A program made the position numbers and the translations under genes. Below the pieces are notes generated by a model, which was not told the origin of the DNA, ran no database searches, and saw only the letters and a list, made by a program, of their open reading frames with translations. Below, in pieces: positions 27,183 through 34,520 of a DNA stretch of 64,000 nt. Position 1 is the stretch's first letter; each line of letters starts with the position of its first letter. This DNA comes from Moraxella nasibovis (lineage in GTDB: Bacteria > Pseudomonadota > Gammaproteobacteria > Pseudomonadales > Moraxellaceae): positions 682,001 through 746,000 of the forward strand of contig NZ_CP089975.1 in assembly GCF_029581575.1 (NCBI RefSeq), read 5' to 3'.

Positions 27183-28226
27183 TATTTCGTCCTGCTCATC
27201 ATCAAATATAATGCTTCTATCTACCTTATCAATGTCAATAATCTGTGCATCTTTGATTTCATCGCCTTTCATTTTTGCCTTAATTTTTAGATGGGCGGGG
27301 TGTAAATTCCATTCAGCAACCCCAAGAAACTCCAAGTGTTCCTTTTTGATATTGCCATCTTCTAAGCTGGCGGTGAGCTGATTTCCTGTGCTTAAATTAC
27401 GCAAGGTTACTTTTCTTTGTCTGGTATTTGATGAATTAACATTCAATACCCGATATGCACCATCCATGCGAATAGGCGTCCACTCATCCATTGTTCTTGT
27501 GGTATAAAACTCCGCTGCATCTCCTGTAATGGCAACTGATTGGTTGATTTCAGCTCTATCAGCATATTTTAAACTTCTGATTAACTTATTTCGTGTCTCG
27601 TATGCTCTGTCTTGAATTTGCTGAGCTTGTGGGTGGATTTCAGCAAACTTTTGTAGGGTTTTAATGGTTGTTTCATTACTTTGGGATAATATCTTGGTTT
27701 GCTCAATCATGGCATCAGCCAGTATCTTTTGCCGTGAAGTTTCTTCTTCGGCGGCTTTGTCATTTTGAGCTTTTTCAATATGGCGTACCCATATTGTTTT
27801 GCCAAAGTATAATACTATGGCAAAGATGATAATGCCTAAAACTTGCTCGGAACTCATTTTTGTTAATGCCTGCTCTAATGCATTGCTTGCTATTTCATTG
27901 ACATCTATGGATAGTATAGATGACCCTTGTGTTACTACAACTGTCAGTTCCAGCCTTGATTTTTCTTCATGTGTTAAGCGATTGATATTTTTATCTTGGT
28001 ATCTGGCAATCGCATACGCTTCATAAATCGCCTGCTGTAGAGATATTATACCACGCATGACGGATGGTGTGATGCTATTATCAAACTTTTCACCATGAAT
28101 ATGAATAACAAAATCATCCCAACCCTCAATTTTGATATTGGAGAAATCAATAGTTTTTGGATTTTTTATAATTCTGTCAAGTAATGCAATTGCACTTTCT
28201 TCATTAGAAATAACAATTTTTTCCAT
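27165..28226 (-). CDS. unknown membrane protein in the cI transcription unit
   Basis: 353 residues, not recognised. An N-terminal domain of ~125 residues has alternating strands (FVIHIHGE, ELTVVVTQGSSILSIDV) and precedes one transmembrane helix (~128-146). A charged coiled coil (~150-215) and a C-terminal beta domain with R-Q-R-K-V-T-L-R-N-L and an acidic end follow. It lies downstream of cI on the same strand with its own GGAG site, the position of lambda rexAB, so it is probably expressed in lysogens. A phage-exclusion role is inferred from position only. Confidence 0.8.
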   Translation of the reverse strand: MEKIVISNEESAIALLDRIIKNPKTIDFSNIKIEGWDDFVIHIHGEKFDNSITPSVMRGIISLQQAIYEAYAIARYQDKNINRLTHEEKSRLELTVVVTQGSSILSIDVNEIASNALEQALTKMSSEQVLGIIIFAIVLYFGKTIWVRHIEKAQNDKAAEEETSRQKILADAMIEQTKILSQSNETTIKTLQKFAEIHPQAQQIQDRAYETRNKLIRSLKYADRAEINQSVAITGDAAEFYTTRTMDEWTPIRMDGAYRVLNVNSSNTRQRKVTLRNLSTGNQLTASLEDGNIKKEHLEFLGVAEWNLHPAHLKIKAKMKGDEIKDAQIIDIDKVDRSIIFDDEQDEIEKSPE

Positions 28227-28238
28227 CCAATTTCTCCA

Positions 28239-28364
28239 TCACCATACCATCAAACTAGACCAATTCCACACCCAGCCAATGATTTGGATGTTTTCATTTT
28301 TTGCCATTTGTAAGTATGCAGATAATTCATTGACCGCCACATTATAAAATCTCTCGCTTCCCAT
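28239..28364 (-). CDS. possible 41-residue protein coupled to cI
   Basis: Starts one base after the cI stop (TAACATG) and ends 12 bases before the next ATG. It begins MGSERFYNVAVNELSAYLQM and contains NENIQIIGWVWNW. The tight packing suggests a real coupled gene; no family assigned. Confidence 0.45.
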   Translation of the reverse strand: MGSERFYNVAVNELSAYLQMAKNENIQIIGWVWNWSSLMVW

Positions 28365-28365
28365 G

Positions 28366-29040
28366 TTACACTAACACCCTTTTATGTTCCAACACCACGC
28401 CAATCACTTCAAACGCCTTGGCACGGCTATCAATGGTAGGGTAAAACTCATTTAGGGCGATAAGCTGATGATAGGGCTTGTCGCCATCAAAGCATTCACG
28501 GTATTTTTTAAAGGTGGCTTTGGGGTCATCTGCCACCAGTGCCACAACATAATTGCCCGTTACCGCTACTCTATTTCTGCCTATCAATATCAAATCGCCC
28601 TGGTTAAAATCAGGGGTCATGCTATCGCCCTTGACCCTAAGCCAATAATCCCCGTCCTTGTGGTGAGCAGGTTCGTACTCATCAAACACATCATCGCCAA
28701 TCTCGGTAAAATGTCCTGCCTGCACTTCATTGATGATGGGCAACATCTTAACAGGATTGGCATGCTCCACGCCATTTTCCCGACCTTGTATCTCATTCAT
28801 TTTTTGGCGTAAATCATCAATGCTTGGCTTGGTGGACATCTCGCCTTGACCTGTGGCGAGCCAATCAGCATTAACACCAAATAATCTTGCCAGTTCAATC
28901 ATTTTTGTGGTGGTTTTACTCTTTCCACTTTCAAGCTGACTATATGCTGATTGAGAAAGACCATCAATACGCTCAGCTACTTCTGCTTGGCTGAATTTCT
29001 TGGCTTTGCGTGCCGATTTCAATCTGTCTGACAAGCTCAT
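28366..29040 (-). CDS. cI: CI-type repressor with LexA-like autoprotease
   Basis: 224 residues. An Xre helix-turn-helix at ~18-40 (FSQAEVAERIDGLSQSAYSQLESGK) precedes an S24 peptidase domain. The Ala-Gly cleavage site is at 108-109 (EVQAGHF), the catalytic Ser140 in GDSM, and the catalytic Lys178 in ATFKK. RecA-stimulated self-cleavage, hence SOS induction, is expected. Transcribed leftward from P_RM and opposite to cro, it should bind the ATAAG-N4-CTTAT operators. Confidence 0.93.
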   Translation of the reverse strand: MSLSDRLKSARKAKKFSQAEVAERIDGLSQSAYSQLESGKSKTTTKMIELARLFGVNADWLATGQGEMSTKPSIDDLRQKMNEIQGRENGVEHANPVKMLPIINEVQAGHFTEIGDDVFDEYEPAHHKDGDYWLRVKGDSMTPDFNQGDLILIGRNRVAVTGNYVVALVADDPKATFKKYRECFDGDKPYHQLIALNEFYPTIDSRAKAFEVIGVVLEHKRVLV

Positions 29041-29071
29041 AACGAACCCCTAAAAGTGAATTTATGGATTT

Positions 29072-29100
29072 ATTATATAAGAAATCTTATATATTAACAA
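29072..29100 (-). promoter_or_regulatory. P_RM, cI promoter
   Basis: TTGTTA (29095-29100), 17 bases, TATAAT (29072-29077) on the - strand, with operator 29077-29090 across spacer and -10, allowing cI autorepression. Confidence 0.8.
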
Positions 29101-29147
29101 ATAAGTTTGCTTATTTTATTGTTGATTTTTTTGATGAGTTATCTTAT
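29077..29147. promoter_or_regulatory. right operator cluster (OR-like), three sites
   Basis: ATAAGAAATCTTAT (29077-29090), ATAAGTTTGCTTAT (29101-29114) and ATGAGTTATCTTAT (29134-29147). Centre-to-centre distances are 24 and 33 bases. They cover P_RM, the gap and P_R respectively. Confidence 0.85.
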
Positions 29148-29150
29148 AAT
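29122..29150 (+). promoter_or_regulatory. P_R, rightward early promoter
   Basis: TTGATT (29122-29127), 17 bases, TATAAT (29145-29150); operator 29134-29147 overlaps the -10. It drives cro and the replication operon. Confidence 0.83.
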
Positions 29151-29178
29151 TTGTAATTATTTTGATAAGTGAGTTAAT

Positions 29179-29400
29179 ATGCCTGAATTTAAGAAAAACA
29201 AACTTATCCGAGAATTGATTGATTTTTTTGGTGGTCAAGCAAAATTGGCGCAAGCATTGGATATTTCACAATCAGCGGTAAGCCAATGGCTAAACAATCA
29301 ATCAAAGGTAAGTGCAGACAACGCAGAGGATATTGAGCGCTTAACTGGCGGTAAATTTACCAAAGCCATGTTAAGACCAAGAAAAACAAAAACCCCCTAG
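29179..29400 (+). CDS. cro: Cro-like repressor
   Basis: 73 residues with an Xre/YdaS-type helix-turn-helix: GGQAKLAQALDISQSAVSQW, then VSADNAEDIERLTGGKFT and a basic tail. First gene from P_R, divergent from cI, as expected of Cro. The stop codon lies in a strong hairpin. Confidence 0.9.
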   Translation: MPEFKKNKLIRELIDFFGGQAKLAQALDISQSAVSQWLNNQSKVSADNAEDIERLTGGKFTKAMLRPRKTKTP

Positions 29401-29414
29401 CAGTAACTAGGGGG
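29380..29414 (-). terminator. hairpin at the cro stop, terminator on the - strand
   Basis: CCCCCTAG / CTAGGGGG with loop CAGTAA. On the + strand no T run follows; on the - strand the stem is followed by TTTTTGTTTTT, so it should stop antisense transcripts heading toward cI. Confidence 0.6.
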
Positions 29415-29455
29415 CAAATGTCCATTTTCGGATTAACTTATTAGGAACAAGTTAA

Positions 29456-29695
29456 ATGAACACATCTACTATACCAAAACCCAAGCCAAAAAGCAAGAAA
29501 CAGCAGATAACAGAACATCTGCTGTCAGGCAGACCGCTCACCCAGTGGGAATGTATCCAGCTTTACCGCCACACACGACTAGGGGCGGTGGTACATGAGC
29601 TACGACAGCAGGGCTACAACATTCGCACCGTCAATCAGCGAAACTCAAACGATGACGGCACGCACGCCATGTATGTGCTGGGGGGTAAGTCATGA
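29456..29695 (+). CDS. small helix-turn-helix phage protein
   Basis: 79 residues. Basic start (PKPKPKSKKQQ) then a winged-helix pattern: ITEHLLSGRPLTQWECIQLY and LGAVVHELRQQGYNIRTV, common in phage replication-region proteins. Overlaps the next gene by 4 bases. Confidence 0.75.
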   Translation: MNTSTIPKPKPKSKKQQITEHLLSGRPLTQWECIQLYRHTRLGAVVHELRQQGYNIRTVNQRNSNDDGTHAMYVLGGKS

Positions 29696-30045
29696 CTGAC
29701 GATATTTTAGACAATCGCCCAAAACGACAAGCTGACGAAGCGGTCGAAGAATGGCTAAAACACAATAAGCCGACCGTGCTACAAGATTTTGAGCATGTCG
29801 CACCCAAACACAAAGCAAAACCAGCAATAGACGCAAAGGTGCGCAAAAAAGCGGACGCCATCGTCAATAGAATACGCAATGAGGGCTTGACTTACAGCAG
29901 ATTTTCAGTGCAATGCGGGCATAGTGCGCAGATGATGACGCAGGTCAAACGAGCGATTAAAGAGCAGTATGGTCTCAAATTAACAGATGTTGTTAAAACA
30001 ACCACAACAACCAAGCAAGTGCGAGTGATGGAGTTATCAAGATGA
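29692..30045 (+). CDS. hypothetical phage protein
   Basis: 117 residues, basic and helical (KVRKKADAIVNRIRNEGLTYSRF); the C-terminal part may fold as a helix-turn-helix (YSRFSVQCGHSAQMMTQVKRAI). No family recognised. Overlaps both neighbours by 4 bases. Confidence 0.7.
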   Translation: MTDDILDNRPKRQADEAVEEWLKHNKPTVLQDFEHVAPKHKAKPAIDAKVRKKADAIVNRIRNEGLTYSRFSVQCGHSAQMMTQVKRAIKEQYGLKLTDVVKTTTTTKQVRVMELSR

Positions 30046-30521
30046 GTTTTAAAGCAATGGCATGGGCGACCGAGCAAGAGATGACGCACCCAAATCAAGC
30101 AAGGGATAACACCGTTATATCACAAATGAAACCTAAAGATATTATTAAAAAATGGGAAAAGGGTTCGGTCGTATTTACAAAAGAGTTTAGATATGAACTA
30201 TGGAAAGCTCATCATGAAAAATGTGCTTATTGTGGTATGAGTTTGGAAAGTTCGGCAATTATGTGTATAGACCATTTTATTCCACAATCCAAGATTTTAA
30301 ATAATGATGTTGAAAACCTAATTGCGTCTTGTAAGCGGTGCAATTCCATTAAGGGCAAAAACGATATGGAGTATTTTAGGTTTTCGCTGGCTGTGTCCAA
30401 TTCTGTGCTTTGCGGTGTAATCCTGCCAAATGTCGCTAAGAAACTCATCGATATTGGTGTTGAATTACCAATTACAGAAAAAACTTTTTATTTTGAAACT
30501 CTGCTAGGTGGTGCAAAATGA
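30042..30521 (+). CDS. HNH endonuclease, possible mosaic with a replication-protein start
   Basis: 159 residues. The HNH/zinc core is clear: CAYCGMSLE, the catalytic IDHFIPQSK, then NLIASCKRCNSIKG. The first ~12 residues (MSFKAMAWATEQ) look like the start of phage replication initiators and not of HNH enzymes, suggesting a fusion or replacement event. It lies between helix-turn-helix genes and the RepO-like gene. Confidence 0.83.
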   Translation: MSFKAMAWATEQEMTHPNQARDNTVISQMKPKDIIKKWEKGSVVFTKEFRYELWKAHHEKCAYCGMSLESSAIMCIDHFIPQSKILNNDVENLIASCKRCNSIKGKNDMEYFRFSLAVSNSVLCGVILPNVAKKLIDIGVELPITEKTFYFETLLGGAK

Positions 30522-31486
30522 GCAAATTCATCGCAAACAGCTTTCAAGTGCCAAACGCCTTAATTGATGAGGTCTTAGACAAGATGAGCGGTAATGCCTG
30601 CAAAATCTACCTGCTCATCGTCCGCAAAACTCGTGGTTGGAACAAAGAAGCCGACCGCATCAGTTACACACAAATCCAAAAATACACTGGCATCAATCAT
30701 CGTGCAACCATCAGCAAAGCGATTGATGAATTGCTAGAAATGGGGTTGATTATCGTGGCAAAAGGCAATGAAAAATCGTCCAATGAGTATCGCCTAAATG
30801 ATGATTTTTGTTCAAAAAATGAACAAGAACCTAGTTCAAAAAATGAACAAGATAACAAATGCACTAGTTCAAAAAATGAACCAGCTAGTTCAAAAAATGA
30901 ACAAGAACCTAGTTCAAAAAATGAACACACAGAAATACATATATTTAAAAACACTAGAATTAAAAACAAGAGTGTTAGCACGCATGAACACACGCACGAG
31001 AACCAAGATTTTCAAACTCAAAAAAATCATGGTGAAAAACAAACGACATTGGATAATTCAAAATCCAAGAAAAACAATTCATCAGATAAAAAATCAAAAT
31101 CAGAATTAAGATTAAATCCCAATGGTATTGAAAAACCTGATGAATTGGATAATCAAATTTGGCTTGATTTTTTGAAAATTAAAAAACAACGAACCAGAGA
31201 AGATTTATCCGTTACCGCTTGGAATAGATTCATCAATCAAGTTGTATTGGCTCAGCAAAAAACAAACCATTCGCTTGATGAACTATTTGGTTATTGGATT
31301 GGCGAAACGAATTGGAAAGGTTTTAATTGTGATTGGTATTTACAACGTCAGCAACCACAAAATAATTTTTCTCAGCCAAACCGCATGAACGAATTGCGGC
31401 AAATGGCAAATGCCAACCCGGTCACAGATGTATTTATCAATGACTTACCGCCACAATTTTACGCACTAGGAGCAAACCATGAATAA
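30518..31486 (+). CDS. RepO-like replication initiator with internal iterons
   Basis: 322 residues. The N-terminal ~95 residues form the RepO winged helix (FQVPNALIDEVLDKMSGNACKIYLLIV, GWNKEADRISYTQIQKYTG). Residues ~95-140 hold repeated SSKNEQ units, produced by five DNA repeats that may be the origin. A low-complexity Asn/Lys linker and a C-terminal helical domain (WLDFLKIKKQRTREDLS) follow, which may contact the loader. A lambda O analogue. Confidence 0.87.
   Translation: MSKFIANSFQVPNALIDEVLDKMSGNACKIYLLIVRKTRGWNKEADRISYTQIQKYTGINHRATISKAIDELLEMGLIIVAKGNEKSSNEYRLNDDFCSKNEQEPSSKNEQDNKCTSSKNEPASSKNEQEPSSKNEHTEIHIFKNTRIKNKSVSTHEHTHENQDFQTQKNHGEKQTTLDNSKSKKNNSSDKKSKSELRLNPNGIEKPDELDNQIWLDFLKIKKQRTREDLSVTAWNRFINQVVLAQQKTNHSLDELFGYWIGETNWKGFNCDWYLQRQQPQNNFSQPNRMNELRQMANANPVTDVFINDLPPQFYALGANHE
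30810..30926. repeat. five iterons, candidate phage replication origin
   Basis: Five exact copies of the 15-mer GTTCAAAAAATGAAC (itself an inverted repeat GTTCA-N5-TGAAC) start at 30810, 30834, 30867, 30888 and 30912. An A+T-rich stretch follows (about 30927-30970), a plausible unwinding element. The layout copies lambda ori inside gene O. Confidence 0.78.
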
Positions 31487-32123
31487 TCTTGTCAAAATCA
31501 ACAGCGTTGAACACCTAACCGCCATGATTAAAGCGATAGTACCTCGCTCATTTGAAAAAACCTTTGGCGGACTATCAACTGAGGAAGTGGTGGCAGGGTT
31601 TATGTTTTGTGTGGCAGGGCTTAGCCAAACCGAACTTAACACAGGCTTAGCCAAAATCCAAGAAATGGGTTATTGCCCAGACCCTGCAATGTTTGCCAAG
31701 TGGTGCAAGGGGCTTGATGGCTTTGACAATTCCGATGCCATCGCTGACAGCTACATCGGTAAAAATGCGGCATTGGCAAATATTTTGGCGTGGCTGGATG
31801 ACCCAAAAACACGCATTACCGTAGCCCAAAAACAGGCTTATGATGCGGTCTATCACATGTTTAGAGACATTCACAGCGACTATGACAAAAACCACGCTTA
31901 CAGTGCATTCAAAGACCAGTACGAGTTCATCGTACAAGCCCTTGTGAGCGATAGAGAGCCTTGCCAGTACTATGAGCCGCCTGTAACGCTACAAGCACCA
32001 CAGAACGCACCACAGGCTCATGTAGCGGTATCTAACGACAGAGCAAAAGAAATTTTGGCAGGCTTAACAGGTAGATTGTACAAAAATCCAAAAAATGCAC
32101 AGACGATGGGGCTAACCGCATGA
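31479..32123 (+). CDS. replication protein P-like helicase loader (inferred)
   Basis: 214 residues, overlapping the RepO-like gene by 8 bases. A helical N-terminal domain (TAMIKAIVPRSFEKTFGGLSTEE) and the segment MGYCPDPAMFAKWCKGLDGFD with NAALANILAWLDDPKT resemble phage P-type loaders. No P-loop, as in lambda P. Assigned mainly by position and pattern. Confidence 0.7.
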   Translation: MNNLVKINSVEHLTAMIKAIVPRSFEKTFGGLSTEEVVAGFMFCVAGLSQTELNTGLAKIQEMGYCPDPAMFAKWCKGLDGFDNSDAIADSYIGKNAALANILAWLDDPKTRITVAQKQAYDAVYHMFRDIHSDYDKNHAYSAFKDQYEFIVQALVSDREPCQYYEPPVTLQAPQNAPQAHVAVSNDRAKEILAGLTGRLYKNPKNAQTMGLTA

Positions 32124-32536
32124 TTTTAATCGGTATAGACCCAGGTGTAAATACAGGCTTTGCTAAATCTTATGATGGGGAACTTGTGGAGGTAAAAACC
32201 TGCTCAATCATTGAAGCGATGAAGTGGGTTGGGTTTACCGCAGTTCAAGCACGAGAGCATGACCATCAATTAACCATCTACATTGAGGACGCACGCAAAC
32301 GCAAATGGGTAACAGGCGGTCGTGAGAAGTTGCAGGGCGTAGGGTCGGTCAAGCGAGACGCTGTGATTTGGGAAGAGTTTTGTGTTTATCATGGCATAGC
32401 CTATGAACTGGTTGCACCTAAAAACAACAACACCAAACTTGATAAAGAGACCTTTAAACGCTTGACGGGGTGGCAGGGTCGGACAAGTCAGCACGCTAGA
32501 GACGCAGTAATGCTTGTGTGGGGAAGAAAAAGATGA
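32120..32536 (+). CDS. RuvC-like Holliday junction resolvase
   Basis: 138 residues with the RNase H fold of RuvC-type nucleases: Asp7 in IGIDPGVNTG, Glu56 in YIEDAR, and a C-terminal Asp128 in QHARDAVML. It probably resolves branched phage DNA before packaging, in the role of lambda Rap or RusA. Overlaps both neighbours by 4 bases. Confidence 0.82.
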   Translation: MILIGIDPGVNTGFAKSYDGELVEVKTCSIIEAMKWVGFTAVQAREHDHQLTIYIEDARKRKWVTGGREKLQGVGSVKRDAVIWEEFCVYHGIAYELVAPKNNNTKLDKETFKRLTGWQGRTSQHARDAVMLVWGRKR

Positions 32537-32769
32537 AATTTAAAATCCCGCAAATTCACTGGCAACAAATCCCCAAAGACGGCTGGACGAAATACAAAAG
32601 CACCAACACGATGCACGATTACCACATCAATGCCTTAGATGGCGAATATCTGGTGTGGTACAAGGACGGCGGACACAAAGTCTTTGATAGCCTTGATAAA
32701 GCAAAAGACTGGGTGCAAAACACGCATTACCCCGCCCAAGTCGCCAAATATTTTGAGGTGGCGGCATGA
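32533..32769 (+). CDS. hypothetical phage protein
   Basis: 78 residues, aromatic-rich (WQQIPKDGWTKYK; GEYLVWYKDGGHKVFDSLDKAKDWV). The strand-strand-helix at the end looks like a small alpha/beta domain. The ATG overlaps the resolvase stop (ATGA). Confidence 0.65.
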   Translation: MKFKIPQIHWQQIPKDGWTKYKSTNTMHDYHINALDGEYLVWYKDGGHKVFDSLDKAKDWVQNTHYPAQVAKYFEVAA

Positions 32770-32924
32770 CTTGCTACTACAACCCAAAGACAGGACAAAC
32801 CGCCAAAGTCAATAAAGCCGACAAAGACGGCAAAGTGTGGGTGGAGATAGATGGAGGAATGCCTGTAAAAATGAATTGGCGTGAGTTTTTAAGAGAGTTT
32901 AGGACTTTAGGAGTAAGTAAATGA
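32766..32924 (+). CDS. small phage protein, 52 residues
   Basis: Starts MTCYYNPKTGQTAKVNKADK and ends FRTLGVSK. It bridges its neighbours with 4-base overlaps on both sides, strong evidence for a coding gene. Likely a small beta fold (VWVEIDGGMPVKMNWREF). Confidence 0.65.
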   Translation: MTCYYNPKTGQTAKVNKADKDGKVWVEIDGGMPVKMNWREFLREFRTLGVSK

Positions 32925-33379
32925 GAAAATTTAAAGTAACTTTTTATACCAATGACCGCACAAGAGAGCGTTTATCTGAAATCGTTGAGGCAGTTGATGA
33001 AGATAATGCTGAACTTGCAATTTTTGCAATGTATCACGACAGCGTCATTGTTGATGAAATTTTCGATTATTTTGATACGCCGTTAAATGACAAGCGTATT
33101 TATGTAGATATGCCAGATGGTTTGACCTATGCAATTCCCGTAATGGTCGTAGCAGAACATAAGGCAATGAAAATGGCACGCTATGCTGATGATTTATTGT
33201 TTTATGACGCAATGTTGCAGGTTTTGTCTGAATTTGAAAATGACGAATGGGCGATTAAACATTGGGCGACGGGCGAGATGTATTGGCAAGATGTCAAAAA
33301 ACACGCTGTTATTTTCAAGAAAAAAGTAGAAGTTGACTATCAACTGCACTGGGCGAATGGCAAATTGGATATTAAGTGA
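32921..33379 (+). CDS. hypothetical phage protein
   Basis: 152 residues, acidic; begins MRKFKVTFYTNDRTRERLSE with a beta-alpha layout. No family recognised. ATGA overlap upstream, GTGA overlap downstream. Confidence 0.68.
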   Translation: MRKFKVTFYTNDRTRERLSEIVEAVDEDNAELAIFAMYHDSVIVDEIFDYFDTPLNDKRIYVDMPDGLTYAIPVMVVAEHKAMKMARYADDLLFYDAMLQVLSEFENDEWAIKHWATGEMYWQDVKKHAVIFKKKVEVDYQLHWANGKLDIK

Positions 33380-33645
33380 GACGCTTAACCACAATCCGAC
33401 AGCTACCCTGCATCCGTTGCCAAGCACCGCCACCGTCCCAAGCTTGTCATGCTAATTGGCAGGAATTTGGCAAGGGTATGGGCAAAAAGGCAGATGATAG
33501 CTACACAATTCCCCTTTGCCTATCCTGTCATCAGTGGCTAGACCAGTATTGGCAGATGAGCAGAGATGAAGCGAAAGAATGGTTTTTGGAGAAGTGGGCG
33601 TTTGTGAATGGGGCGTTGGAGATGGGCAATGAGACAGCGTTTTAG
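33376..33645 (+). CDS. small HNH-type nuclease (YbcO-like)
   Basis: 89 residues with GTG start overlapping the previous stop. Two cysteine pairs (CIRCQ, CLSCHQWLD) enclose SQACHANWQEFGKGMGKKADD, the compact zinc-bound fold of small phage recombination nucleases. Confidence 0.65.
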   Translation: MRRLTTIRQLPCIRCQAPPPSQACHANWQEFGKGMGKKADDSYTIPLCLSCHQWLDQYWQMSRDEAKEWFLEKWAFVNGALEMGNETAF

Positions 33646-34096
33646 AATCATCAATGATGGCATCTTGTCAAACTGCGTCGCTGAGATTCTAACAAGAAAG
33701 CAAGCAGGCGAGATTGTCAATGTCTATATCACAGACAAAGACGAAACCAGAAGCCAAGCCCAAAACCGCCTTTACTGGCAATGGGTGCATATCCTGGCGG
33801 AGAAAAAGGGCTGGTCGGACGATGAGATGCACTTGTATTTAAAACGCAAATTTTTGGCACTGATTTTGGCAAGAGATGACGGCGAGATGCTGGATACGAT
33901 AGAAAGTCTAAAAGTCGCCAAAAACAGCTTGCCGCCAGCACATTATGAACGGCTAGCAAGAAATGTCGCAGACGGCATCAGAAGTAGCAGGGTAAATACG
34001 AAACAGTTTACCGAATATTTAAACAACATAGAGCAATGGGCGTACTTACAAGGCGTGACATTGCCAGTACCAGAGGATTTGAAATGGGTGAGATAA
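33629..34096 (+). CDS. NinB-family recombination protein
   Basis: 155 residues. The segment VYITDKDETRSQAQNRLYWQWVHILAEKKGWSDDEMH and SSRVNTKQFTEYLNNIEQWA are typical of NinB (YbcN), a ssDNA-binding recombination mediator. The internal ATG at 33629 fits the family start better than the longer frame. Overlaps the upstream nuclease gene by 17 bases. Confidence 0.85.
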   Translation: MRQRFRIINDGILSNCVAEILTRKQAGEIVNVYITDKDETRSQAQNRLYWQWVHILAEKKGWSDDEMHLYLKRKFLALILARDDGEMLDTIESLKVAKNSLPPAHYERLARNVADGIRSSRVNTKQFTEYLNNIEQWAYLQGVTLPVPEDLKWVR

Positions 34097-34164
34097 ATCC
34101 AATGATTGCTTTATTTTTCTCGACATTTGCGTTGTTTGTGGTTTTGTTTTATTCAAAGAGATGA
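34084..34164 (+). CDS. possible 26-residue single-TM peptide
   Basis: Starts MGEINPMIALFFSTFALFVV and ends LFYSKR: one hydrophobic helix with a basic end. Overlaps the NinB stop. Too short to be sure. Confidence 0.35.
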   Translation: MGEINPMIALFFSTFALFVVLFYSKR

Positions 34165-34169
34165 GTTAG

Positions 34170-34520
34170 ATGAATTCTATAATGATTGATACCAAGCCAA
34201 CCACCATCGGTGGCGTTGCACTTGGCAATTTTACAAAAGAGGGACAAAAACACGACCAAAACAAGCCAAGATTTAGCCTAATGCCACATCAAGCCCTTTG
34301 GCAAGTGGTGGCAGTTTTGGAGTTTGGAGCGGGCAAATATGGAGCGAATAACTGGCGTCATGTGCCAAACGCCCGTGAGCGGTATTTTAACGCCTGCCAT
34401 CGTCATTTAAATGCGTGGTGGGCAGGCGAGACGGTAGATAGTGAAAGCGGATTGCCGCACCTTGCTCATGCGGTGTGCTGTTTGATGTTTTTGATGTGGT
34501 TTGATGGGGAATATAAATGA
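34170..34520 (+). CDS. dATP/dGTP diphosphohydrolase-like protein (DUF5664 / MazZ-like)
   Basis: 116 residues. KHDQNKPRFSLMPHQALWQVV, FGAGKYGANNWRHV, RYFNACHRHLNAWWAGE and GLPHLAHAVCCLMFL match the all-alpha NTP pyrophosphatase-like phage family. Together with ThyX it indicates phage control of the dNTP pool. No PurZ gene is present, so there is no sign of diaminopurine DNA. Confidence 0.75.
   Translation: MNSIMIDTKPTTIGGVALGNFTKEGQKHDQNKPRFSLMPHQALWQVVAVLEFGAGKYGANNWRHVPNARERYFNACHRHLNAWWAGETVDSESGLPHLAHAVCCLMFLMWFDGEYK

Noticed and set aside
30798-30993. Repeat cluster read as a CRISPR array or as frames on either strand rich in the repeat
   Set aside because: Repeats are 15 bases with 6-18-base gaps, in frame in the RepO gene; no cas genes. 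Other frames are shadows.
34170-34520. Part of a PurZ/diaminopurine DNA system
   Set aside because: The MazZ-like gene alone is common; no PurZ or DatZ homologue is present.
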